Positions 54,966 to 64,000 of a stretch of 64,000 nt of DNA are shown here, piece after piece. The DNA is from Streptomyces sp. NBC_00335 (GTDB lineage Bacteria; Actinomycetota; Actinomycetes; Streptomycetales; Streptomycetaceae): positions 5,757,501 to 5,821,500 of the forward strand of contig NZ_CP108006.1 in NCBI RefSeq assembly GCF_036127095.1, written 5' to 3'. The position numbers and the translations under genes were made by a program. How positions within the stretch are numbered: the first letter of the stretch is position 1; every line of letters begins with the position of its first letter. The notes under the pieces were generated by a model that ran no database searches, was not told where the DNA came from, and saw nothing but the letters and a program-made list of their open reading frames with translations.

Positions 54966-55421
54966 ATGACGGCGCTTCAGGACCCCACGCACCCGCCGCA
55001 GCGACTGGGCATGCTGCTGGCCTGGCACGGATCGATCACCCAGACCCGCATGAAGCAGGCGCTCAGCGCCGCCGGACTCACCCCGCGCCACGCGATGGCC
55101 CTCACGCACCTGGACGGCGGGCCCATCGGCCAGCGCGCGCTGGCCGAGCGGTTGGAGGTGGACCCCAGCGTGCTCGTCGGGATCCTCAACGACCTGGAGG
55201 GCGACGGGCTCGTCGAGCGCCGCCGGGACCCGGCCGACCGCCGCCGCCACAACGTCGCCATCACCGACGCCGGCACCGCGGCCCTCGCGAAGACGAACGC
55301 GGCCCTCGACGCGGTGGAACTCGGACTCTTCGCCCGCCTCTCGGACCGGGACCAGGAGGCGCTGCGCGGTCTGCTGGACCGGATCGACTCGAACAGCGAG
55401 GACTTCGCCTGCGGGGAGTAG
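54966..55421 (+). CDS. MarR family transcriptional regulator
   Basis: A 151-residue protein with a MarR winged helix (LTPRHAMALTHLDGGPIGQRALAERLEVDPSVLVGILNDLEGDGLVERRRDPADRRRHNVAITDAG). ATG 54966 lies 6 nt after TACGAT, so it is leaderless; GTG 54960 abuts the -10 and is rejected. It probably controls the divergent DoxX gene. Confidence 0.9.
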   Translation: MTALQDPTHPPQRLGMLLAWHGSITQTRMKQALSAAGLTPRHAMALTHLDGGPIGQRALAERLEVDPSVLVGILNDLEGDGLVERRRDPADRRRHNVAITDAGTAALAKTNAALDAVELGLFARLSDRDQEALRGLLDRIDSNSEDFACGE

Positions 55422-55427
55422 GCGGCC

Positions 55428-55464
55428 AGGCGCTCAGGCGCTCAAACGCTCAAACGCTCAGACG
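55428..55464. repeat. 8-bp tandem repeat (four and a half copies)
   Basis: AGGCGCTC, AGGCGCTC, AAACGCTC, AAACGCTC and a partial AGACG, starting 7 bp after the marR stop and ending 29 bp before the convergent MFS stop. Confidence 0.85.
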
Positions 55465-55492
55465 GGCACGCGAGCAGCCGCCCAGCCCCGGC

Positions 55493-56953
55493 TCAGTGCC
55501 GCGGCGAGGCGCCCGTGCGTGCAGGGCCGGCCTTCGGCTCCAGGGCGCGGGCCGTGCGCAGGGCCGTCTCGCGGGCCCAGCTGCCGCTGGTGGCGAAGCC
55601 GACGCACAGGACGAGCAGTCCGCACACCGTGATGATCCACCAGGCGGGCCGGGCCGAGGCCACGAACTCGGCGGCGGAACCGGACCCGCCCGCCATCCCG
55701 GCGGCCAGGACCGCGCCCACGATCGCCACGCCCAGCGCCCCGCCGGTCTGCCGGCTGGTGGAGGCCACCGCGGCGGCCACCCCGGCCTGGGCGCGCGGCA
55801 TACCGGAGACCGCGGTGTTGGTGATCGGGGCGTTCACCAGGCCGAACCCGATGCCGAAGAGCACGTACCCGCAGAACAGCATCGGCGTCGAGCTCTCGGC
55901 CGAGAAGGCGGCGAACAGCAGCCCGCTCGCGCTCATCGTCACGCCCGCGACCAGCAGCGGCAGCCGCGGCCCCCGGGTGGCGACGAGCCGTCCCGACACG
56001 GGCGCGCAAAGGAAGGCGAAGACCGCCATCGGCAGCATGTACAGGCCGGCGTCCAGCGCGCCGAGGCCCCGTACGTCCTGGAGGTACAGGGTGTTCAGGA
56101 ACAGGAACCCGGACAGCGCGGCGAAGGCGCTGACCGCGATCACCGTGGCCCCGCTGAAGGGGGCGCTGCGGAAGAACCGCGGGTCGATCAGGGGCTCCGA
56201 CCGCCGCGACTCGTAGACCAGCAGCCCGGCCAGGGACGAGGCGGCGACGAAGGCGCAGCCCAGGATCAGCGGGGAGCCCGGTCCGGCCGCGGGGGCCTCG
56301 ATGATCCCGAACGTGACCGAGCCGAGCAGCCCCATGACCAGCAGCTGCCCGACCGGGTCCGGGCGGCGCGGGTGGTCGGCCCGGGACTCCGGGATGTAGC
56401 GCAGGGTCAGGGCCAGGGCGAGGAGGCCGACGGGGAGGTTGATCCAGAAGATCGACCGCCAGCCGACCGAGTCCACGAGCAGGCCGCCGATCAGCGGGCC
56501 CGCGGCCATGGAGATGCCGACGACCGCCCCCCAGACGCCGATGGCGCGTGCCCGCTCGCGCGGTTCGGTGAAGGTGTTGGTGATGATCGACATGGCGACC
56601 GGGTTGAGCATCGAGCCGCCCACGGCCTGGATCATCCGGAAGGCGATCAGCCAGCCCAGGCTCGGCGCGAGCGAGCAGAGCACCGAGCCCGCGGTGAACA
56701 GCACGACGCCGACGATGAAGACCTTGCGGCGGCCGATCCGGTCCGCGGTGGAGCCGGCCAGCATCAGCAGCGAGGCCAGGACCAGCGTGTACGCGTCGAT
56801 CGTCCACTGCATACCGGCCACGGAGGCGCCCAGGTCGCGGCGCATGGAGGGCAGGGCGACGTTCAGGACGGTGTTGTCCAGACTGACGATGAGCAGGCTC
56901 ATGCAGCAGATCGTCAGGATCAGCAGGCGCCGCCGCTGGGTCAGCTCGTCCAT
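55493..56953 (-). CDS. MFS transporter, DHA2 family (14-TM drug exporter)
   Basis: A 486-residue protein. LLILTICCMSLLIVSLDNTVLNVALPSMRRDLGASVAGMQWTIDAYTLVLASLLMLAGSTADRIGRRKVF contains DHA2 motifs D1 and A, and WGAVVGISMAAGPLIGGLLVDSVGWRSIFWINLP is motif C plus the following signature. About 14 helices. TACTAT (minus strand, 56961-56966) lies 7 nt before ATG 56953, so it is leaderless. It diverges from dusB with 64 bp between starts. No dedicated regulator is adjacent. Confidence 0.92.
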   Translation of the reverse strand: MDELTQRRRLLILTICCMSLLIVSLDNTVLNVALPSMRRDLGASVAGMQWTIDAYTLVLASLLMLAGSTADRIGRRKVFIVGVVLFTAGSVLCSLAPSLGWLIAFRMIQAVGGSMLNPVAMSIITNTFTEPRERARAIGVWGAVVGISMAAGPLIGGLLVDSVGWRSIFWINLPVGLLALALTLRYIPESRADHPRRPDPVGQLLVMGLLGSVTFGIIEAPAAGPGSPLILGCAFVAASSLAGLLVYESRRSEPLIDPRFFRSAPFSGATVIAVSAFAALSGFLFLNTLYLQDVRGLGALDAGLYMLPMAVFAFLCAPVSGRLVATRGPRLPLLVAGVTMSASGLLFAAFSAESSTPMLFCGYVLFGIGFGLVNAPITNTAVSGMPRAQAGVAAAVASTSRQTGGALGVAIVGAVLAAGMAGGSGSAAEFVASARPAWWIITVCGLLVLCVGFATSGSWARETALRTARALEPKAGPARTGASPRH

Positions 56954-57017
56954 GCGGCCGATAGTACGCCTAACTAACGACATGCGATCAACGGCACGGC
57001 TGAGCCACAATGGGGGA

Positions 57018-58160
57018 ATGACCACGCTCCCCCCGCCTCTCGCGATCGGCCCGCACACCGTGCAGCCCCCGGTGGTGCTCGCGCCGATGGCCGGCATCAC
57101 CAACGCCCCGTTCCGTACCCTGTGCCGCGAGTTCTCGGGCGGCAAGGGGCTGTTCGTGAGCGAGATGATCACGACCCGGGCCCTGGTCGAGCGCAACGAG
57201 AAGACCATGCAGCTGATCCACTTCGACGAGACCGAGAAGCCCCGCTCGATCCAGCTGTACGGAGTCGACCCCGCGACGGTCGGCAAGGCGGTCCGCATGA
57301 TCGTCGAAGAGGACCGCGCCGACCACATCGACCTCAACTTCGGCTGCCCGGTGCCCAAGGTCACCCGCAAGGGTGGTGGCTCGGCCCTCCCGTACAAGCG
57401 CAACCTGCTGCGCGCGATCCTGCGCGAGGCCGTCGCGGGCGCCGGCGACCTGCCGGTCACGATGAAGATGCGCAAGGGCATCAACGACGACCACCTCACC
57501 TACCTCGACGCCGGCCGGATCGCCGTCGAGGAGGGCATCACCGCCATAGCCCTGCACGGCCGCACCACCGCCCAGCACTACGGCGGCACCGCCGACTGGG
57601 AGGCCATCGCACGGCTCAAGGAGCACGTGCCGGAGATCCCGGTGCTCGGCAACGGCGACATCTGGTGCGCCGAGGACGCGCTGCGGATGGTCCGCGAGAC
57701 CGGCTGCGACGGGGTCGTCGTCGGGCGCGGCTGCCTGGGGCGGCCGTGGCTGTTCAACGACCTGGTCGCGGCCTTCGAGGGGCGCCCGGAGGACTTCCAC
57801 AAGCCGACGCTGCGGGAGGTCGGGCAGACCATGCTCCGCCACGCACAGCTGCTGGGGGAGTGGATCGGCGACGAGGCGCGCGGGGTGATCGACTTCCGTA
57901 AGCACGTGGCCTGGTACACCAAGGGCTTCTCGGTGGGTTCGGAGATGCGGCAGAAGCTCGCCGTCACCTCCTCCCTGGCCGAACTGGATGCTCATCTGAG
58001 CGAGCTGGATTTGGATCAGCCCTGGCCGGACAGCGCGGACGGTCCGCGAGGCCGTACGTCCGGAAACAACCGGGTTGTCCTGCCCGAGGGCTGGCTGAAG
58101 GATCCGTATGACTGCGCGGGCGTGAGCGAGGAAGCCGAACTGGACACGTCCGGAGGCTGA
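57018..58160 (+). CDS. dusB: tRNA-dihydrouridine synthase B
   Basis: A 380-residue FMN-dependent TIM-barrel enzyme that reduces uridines in the tRNA D-loop. VVLAPMAGITNAPFR, QLYGVDPATVGKA, DLNFGCPVPKVTRKGGGSAL (catalytic Cys in NFGCP), HGRTTAQHYGG, NGDIW and VVGRGCLGRPWLF are all present. The C-terminal ~50 residues are variable. CACAAT (57006-57011) lies 6 nt before the ATG, so the mRNA is probably leaderless. Confidence 0.95.
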   Translation: MTTLPPPLAIGPHTVQPPVVLAPMAGITNAPFRTLCREFSGGKGLFVSEMITTRALVERNEKTMQLIHFDETEKPRSIQLYGVDPATVGKAVRMIVEEDRADHIDLNFGCPVPKVTRKGGGSALPYKRNLLRAILREAVAGAGDLPVTMKMRKGINDDHLTYLDAGRIAVEEGITAIALHGRTTAQHYGGTADWEAIARLKEHVPEIPVLGNGDIWCAEDALRMVRETGCDGVVVGRGCLGRPWLFNDLVAAFEGRPEDFHKPTLREVGQTMLRHAQLLGEWIGDEARGVIDFRKHVAWYTKGFSVGSEMRQKLAVTSSLAELDAHLSELDLDQPWPDSADGPRGRTSGNNRVVLPEGWLKDPYDCAGVSEEAELDTSGG

Positions 58161-58180
58161 GAAATCGCTGGCAAAGCGTG

Positions 58181-58306
58181 CCATGCGTGGCGTGACATAC
58201 GCCACGCATGGGTGAGGTTTCGCTCAGATGAGCGCAATAGTCACGGGTAAGACTTTCAAAGGGTGGCACTGGGTGCCACCCTTTCTGCGTTCAAGTATTG
58301 AACGCA
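58181..58306 (+). terminator. Three successive hairpins after dusB
   Basis: Hairpin 1, CCATGCGTGGCGT / ACGCCACGCATGG (58181-58211, 5-nt loop). Hairpin 2, AAAGGGTGGCAC / GTGCCACCCTTT (58258-58284, TGG loop). Hairpin 3, TGCGTTCAA-GTA-TTGAACGCA (58286-58306). The first two look like terminators; the third, AT-richer, could equally be an operator. The rest of the gap to 58535 has no gene; TATGTT near 58484 is a possible ppdK -10. Confidence 0.7.
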
Positions 58307-58535
58307 AATGTATCGATGATCGCTCATCGGAGCGGAAACAAGCCCCAGTGGGCACCTTGGTCTTCGGGACCTGAAAGGTCTTCGTGTGTTCTGGCTACTC
58401 ACCAGTTACATTCGATTGGCTGGCACCCAGGTGGTTACGGCCGTATGACCGCCAAGTGGACGTACCCATAAGCCTTCGATCTGGGTATGTTCCTGGCCGT
58501 CAGGGCAGCCACCGAGCCTCGAGGAGTCGAGACCC

Positions 58536-61244
<2,709 letters not shown>

Positions 61245-61737
61245 CCCTCCGCGGCCCCGATGCCGGGGCCCCATCGACCGCGCCTGCCCCCGGGTTCCCT
61301 GACGTCCGGTGGCAGGCGCGTCTATTTCCCCGGCCTTGCCCGCTGTTCCCCGGCGCTCTGCGGCGTTTCACGGCGCCGCCCGGCGTTCCCCCGTGTTCGC
61401 GGGCGTTCCCCCGGGCCAGTCTTCGTTCAATGTTGTTCCAGATGCCTTAACGGCAACAGGCGGTGGACGGATCCCCACCCGTCCACCGCCTGTCGCCAAT
61501 CCGCCGGACACGTCGGCGCTTCCCGGTGCGACCGACCGCCAGGCCCCGCAAAGCCCCCCACGGCCTTCGCGGAGCGTTTCGGTCGCGCCGGAGTGTGCCC
61601 GGCGGAGTACAGGATTTCGGTTGTCACACCTCCGCCGAAAGGGGTTTCAACTGTGGCTGAAAGGCCATGGTGACCACGTGTGACGGCGTGCATACTCAAG
61701 GGGCGGGGGGATTGCGGTTGCACAGGTGGGGGTTCGG
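61245..61737. other. Non-coding gap after ppdK
   Basis: No gene is supported in 493 bp. The strand composition shows a recurring GGCGTTYCCC-like motif (61330-61410). The only definite structure is the hairpin at 61452-61497. Confidence 0.5.
61452..61497 (+). terminator. Long hairpin downstream of ppdK
   Basis: GGCAACAGGCGGTGGACGG (61452-61470) pairs with CCGTCCACCGCCTGTCGCC (61479-61497), one mismatch, 8-nt loop. It is 208 bp past the ppdK stop. Confidence 0.7.
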
Positions 61738-62826
61738 GTGCTGCGTATCCATTTCACTGGAGTGGACCTCGCGCGCGTAAGGATGGCAGGGCGTCCGGAT
61801 GCGTTGTGGGAAACGATTCTGAGTTTTCACCGCTTACGGGACCGGCGGGATACCCGGCTCTTCGGCGATTGGCGTGCGGAAACACGCACCAGGTTGAATG
61901 GTGAAACACGACTTCTCGGTGCGCTGATACCGAGCCGCGGGTATTTCCCCGATTTCCTGACCCCCGTGGAGGGGCAGTACGGGTGGGACGTGGGCCTCGA
62001 CGCACTGCGCGGGATCCGCCCCGAGCGGCTGCGGCGCGAGCTCACGCTGCTCGGCAGGGGCGTGGAGAGCGGCTCCGGCATGGCCGCGGCCTTCGGGATG
62101 CCGGCGGCGGCCGACGGGGGCGCGTACCGGGGCTCCGAGGTCCTGGTCCCCAGGCGGCTGCGGGACTTCATGGAAGGGGACACCGCGCACCTGCCCCGGC
62201 TGATGGAGGAGCTGCGCCGGTACCACCGGGCGGCCGTGGAGCCGTACTGGAGCCACATCCAGGCACAGATCGAGGCCGAGCGGGCCGCGCGGGGGCGGGC
62301 GCTGCTCGACGGGGGAGCGGACGAGCTGCTGGCCTCGCTGCCGCCGATGCTGCGGTGGCGGGCGCCGGTGCTGGAGTGCGACTACCCCGTGGACCGGGAC
62401 GTACGGCTGCGGGGGCGCGGGCTGCTGCTCCAGCCCTCCTTCTTCTGCCGGCGCACGGCGGTGACCCTGCACGATCCGGAGCTGCCGCCCGTGCTGGTGT
62501 ATCCGGCGGCGGCCGAGCTGGCCTCGGCGCAGGCCGCCGGCGGCGATGCGGCGCGGCCGGCGGAGGAGCGGCGCCGGCACCGCCAGCACACCCTGGGCAA
62601 GCTCGTCGGGCACACCCGGTCGGTGGTGCTCCAGGCCATCGGCGACGGGGCCACCACGAGCGAGCTGGCGCGGCGGGCCGGGGTCTCGCTGGCCTCCGCG
62701 AGCCAGCACGCGGGGGTGATGCGGGAGGCCGGGCTGGTCACCACGCTGCGGCGGGGCAACGCGGTGCTGCACACGGTGACGCCGCTTGGCGCTGCGCTGC
62801 TGAAGGGTGGGGCCGTGGTGTCGTGA
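61738..62826 (+). CDS. Winged-helix (ArsR-like) regulator, DUF5937-type
   Basis: A 362-residue protein. The N-terminus LRIHFTGVDLARVRMAGRPDALWETILSFHRLRDRRDTRLFGDWR and the long middle domain resemble the actinobacterial DUF5937/ArsR-like regulators. The C-terminal winged helix is HTRSVVLQAIGDGATTSELARRAGVSLASASQHAGVMREAGLVTTLRRGNAVLHTVTPLGAALL. GTG 61738 is preferred over GTG 61726 because GGTGGGGG (61725-61732) can act as its SD. Target unknown. Confidence 0.85.
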   Translation: MLRIHFTGVDLARVRMAGRPDALWETILSFHRLRDRRDTRLFGDWRAETRTRLNGETRLLGALIPSRGYFPDFLTPVEGQYGWDVGLDALRGIRPERLRRELTLLGRGVESGSGMAAAFGMPAAADGGAYRGSEVLVPRRLRDFMEGDTAHLPRLMEELRRYHRAAVEPYWSHIQAQIEAERAARGRALLDGGADELLASLPPMLRWRAPVLECDYPVDRDVRLRGRGLLLQPSFFCRRTAVTLHDPELPPVLVYPAAAELASAQAAGGDAARPAEERRRHRQHTLGKLVGHTRSVVLQAIGDGATTSELARRAGVSLASASQHAGVMREAGLVTTLRRGNAVLHTVTPLGAALLKGGAVVS

Positions 62827-62829
62827 CGC

Positions 62830-62868
62830 GCCGCACCCCGGCGGGTTCGTGACCCGTCGGGGTGCGGC
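62830..62868. terminator. Terminator between the regulator and DUF839 genes
   Basis: GCCGCACCCCG / CGGGGTGCGGC (11 bp) with a nested GGGT-TCGTG-ACCC. It begins 4 bp after the stop. Confidence 0.8.
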
Positions 62869-62876
62869 CGGTGGTG

Positions 62877-62943
62877 CCGTGCGGCGCCGTTGCCGGGGGC
62901 TCCGCCCCCCGACCCCCGAGCCTCAAACGCCGGGGGGCTGGAG
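62877..62943 (+). repeat. Dispersed intergenic element, copy e
   Basis: Contains GCCGTGCGGCGCCGTT, the palindromic GGGGGCTCCGCCCCCC and the tail CTCAAACGCCGG, then GGGGCTGG. It lies between convergent genes. Confidence 0.6.
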
Positions 62944-62965
62944 TTGGGCTCGGCCGGTGGGTCGG

Positions 62966-64000
62966 TCAGGTGCGGAAGGGGCCCGTGACCTCGTACGTGA
63001 TGCCGCCCGTCGAGCTGCCGCTCGTGCCGCGCTGGCTGCTGAAGTAGAGGCGGTTGCCGGCGGGGGAGAAGGCGGGGCCGGTGATCTCCGAGGAGGACTG
63101 GCCGGTGACCCGGAGGAAGGGGGCGACGATGTCGTCCGGGGTGATGACGCAGATCTCCAGGTTGCCGCCGTCCTCGGCGATGTACAGGTCGCCGTACGAG
63201 GAACCCGTGACGTTGTCGACGCCCGTCAGGGGGGCGTTGCCGCCGGGGACCAGGGAGTCGTCGTAGGCGAGCTCGTAGGTGCTGTTCGCGAGGTTGAGCT
63301 GCCAGACCCGGTTGTCGCCCTTGGTGGTGAACCAGACCGTGTCGTTGGCGTAGTGGCAGCCCTCGCCGCCGTTGAACTTCTTCGAGCCCGAGACCTGGGT
63401 GCGCGTGGTGGTCGGCGAGCCGTCCGGGTCCGGGACGTTGGCCCAGGTGAAGGAGCCGGAGGTGGCGGTGCCGGCCTTGAGGACCTGGAGGGTGCCGGAG
63501 GAGAGGTTGCCCCAGGTGGTGGGGATGAAGCGGTAGAAGCAGCCGCTGGTCTCGTCCTCGGTGAGGTAGATGACCTGGCGCACCGGGTCGGCGGCGGCCG
63601 CCTCGTGCTTGAAGCGGCCCATCGCGGGGCGCTGCACGGAGGCGTTGACCCCGTACGGGTCGGTCTCGTAGACGTAGCCGAGGCTGACCTCCTCGCAGGA
63701 CAGCCAGGTGTTCCACGGGGTCTTGCCGCCCGCGCAGTTCTGGCGGGTGTTGGAGAGGATCCGGTAGGCGCCGGTGACGGTGCCCGAGGAGTTGAACTTC
63801 ACCGCGCTCGCACCGCCGGAGGGGTTGATCTCCGAGTTCGACACGTAGATCCAGCCCGTGCCGTCGGCGAAACAGGCACCGCCGTCGGGGGCGCTGTGCC
63901 AGGTGTACGAGGTGCCGGCGACGGTCTGGCCGGAGCGGGCGATGACCCGGCTGCTGAAGCCGGCGGGCAGCATGATGCCGTTGGCGTCGGCTGCACCGAG
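62966..64000 (-). CDS. DUF839 / PhoX-like phosphatase, C-terminal part (5' end beyond window)
   Basis: At least 345 residues; the frame is open at the window edge. WHSAPDGGACFADGTGWIYVSNSEINPSGGASAVKFNSSG, NCAGGKTPWNTWLSCEE, MGRFKHEAAAADP, VIYLTEDETSGCFYRFIP and CHYANDTVWFTTKGDNRVW are DUF839/PhoX signatures. PhoX-type enzymes are secreted, Tat-exported, Ca/Fe-dependent phosphatases. The expected signal peptide lies outside the window. The ATG at 63973 is internal. Confidence 0.9.
   Translation of the reverse strand, partial: LGAADANGIMLPAGFSSRVIARSGQTVAGTSYTWHSAPDGGACFADGTGWIYVSNSEINPSGGASAVKFNSSGTVTGAYRILSNTRQNCAGGKTPWNTWLSCEEVSLGYVYETDPYGVNASVQRPAMGRFKHEAAAADPVRQVIYLTEDETSGCFYRFIPTTWGNLSSGTLQVLKAGTATSGSFTWANVPDPDGSPTTTRTQVSGSKKFNGGEGCHYANDTVWFTTKGDNRVWQLNLANSTYELAYDDSLVPGGNAPLTGVDNVTGSSYGDLYIAEDGGNLEICVITPDDIVAPFLRVTGQSSSEITGPAFSPAGNRLYFSSQRGTSGSSTGGITYEVTGPFRT

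Overview
The window is chromosomal DNA of a high-GC actinomycete, almost certainly a Streptomyces. The reasons are very GC-rich third codon positions, frequent GTG starts, many apparently leaderless genes, and a gene order known from Streptomyces chromosomes: comEC-holA-rpsT-lepA-hemW-hrcA-dnaJ-rsmE-phoH-ybeY-era-leuA-recO-uppS-zur/znu-glyS-dusB-ppdK. No phage, conjugative element, secondary-metabolite cluster, CRISPR array, rRNA or tRNA gene was seen. All assignments are by reading translated sequence; no database search was run.

Layout. 1-3.3 kb: 3' end of comEC, a YceI-type secreted protein, a small lipoprotein, a small conserved protein and holA. 3.5-6 kb: tandem repeats, then a divergent MFS exporter/TetR pair with two palindromic operators. 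6.4-13.3 kb: rpsT, lepA, an acyl-CoA ligase, hemW and a DUF3097 protein. 13.3-19.7 kb: a metallo-hydrolase, the heat-shock pair hrcA-dnaJ behind a CIRCE element, then a nitronate monooxygenase, rsmE, a HIT protein and ribonuclease Z. 19.7-26.7 kb: a 165-bp palindromic element, an MFS protein, a PfkB kinase, and phoH-ybeY-CNNM/CorC-MmcQ followed by a deaminase-like protein. 26.8-33.9 kb: accessory genes (MFS and GlxA-type regulator, two WxL-like surface proteins) leading into era. 33.9-42 kb: a methyltransferase, a GNAT protein, an emfourin/M4 protease pair, leuA with a leucine-rich leader peptide, a TerB-like protein and a hydrolase/TetR pair. 42-50.9 kb: an NCS2 permease, recO, uppS, a YcxB-like protein, the zinc cluster zur-znuB-znuC-znuA with two Zur boxes, and glyS. 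50.9-57 kb: a dense block of small regulators (TetR, two MarR) paired with enzymes or membrane proteins, each with a visible palindromic operator. 57-64 kb: dusB, ppdK, a winged-helix regulator and the C-terminal part of a PhoX-like DUF839 protein.

Functionally the region is mostly housekeeping: replication, translation factors, tRNA and rRNA modification, cell-wall lipid carrier synthesis, leucine synthesis, zinc homeostasis and pyruvate/PEP interconversion. Self-regulated efflux or detoxification modules are interspersed. The most unusual features are an open frame joining a DUF916-like membrane protein to Era, a long hairpin element whose arm mismatches all become G-U pairs on one strand, a dispersed intergenic element present six times, and short tandem repeats next to stop codons.
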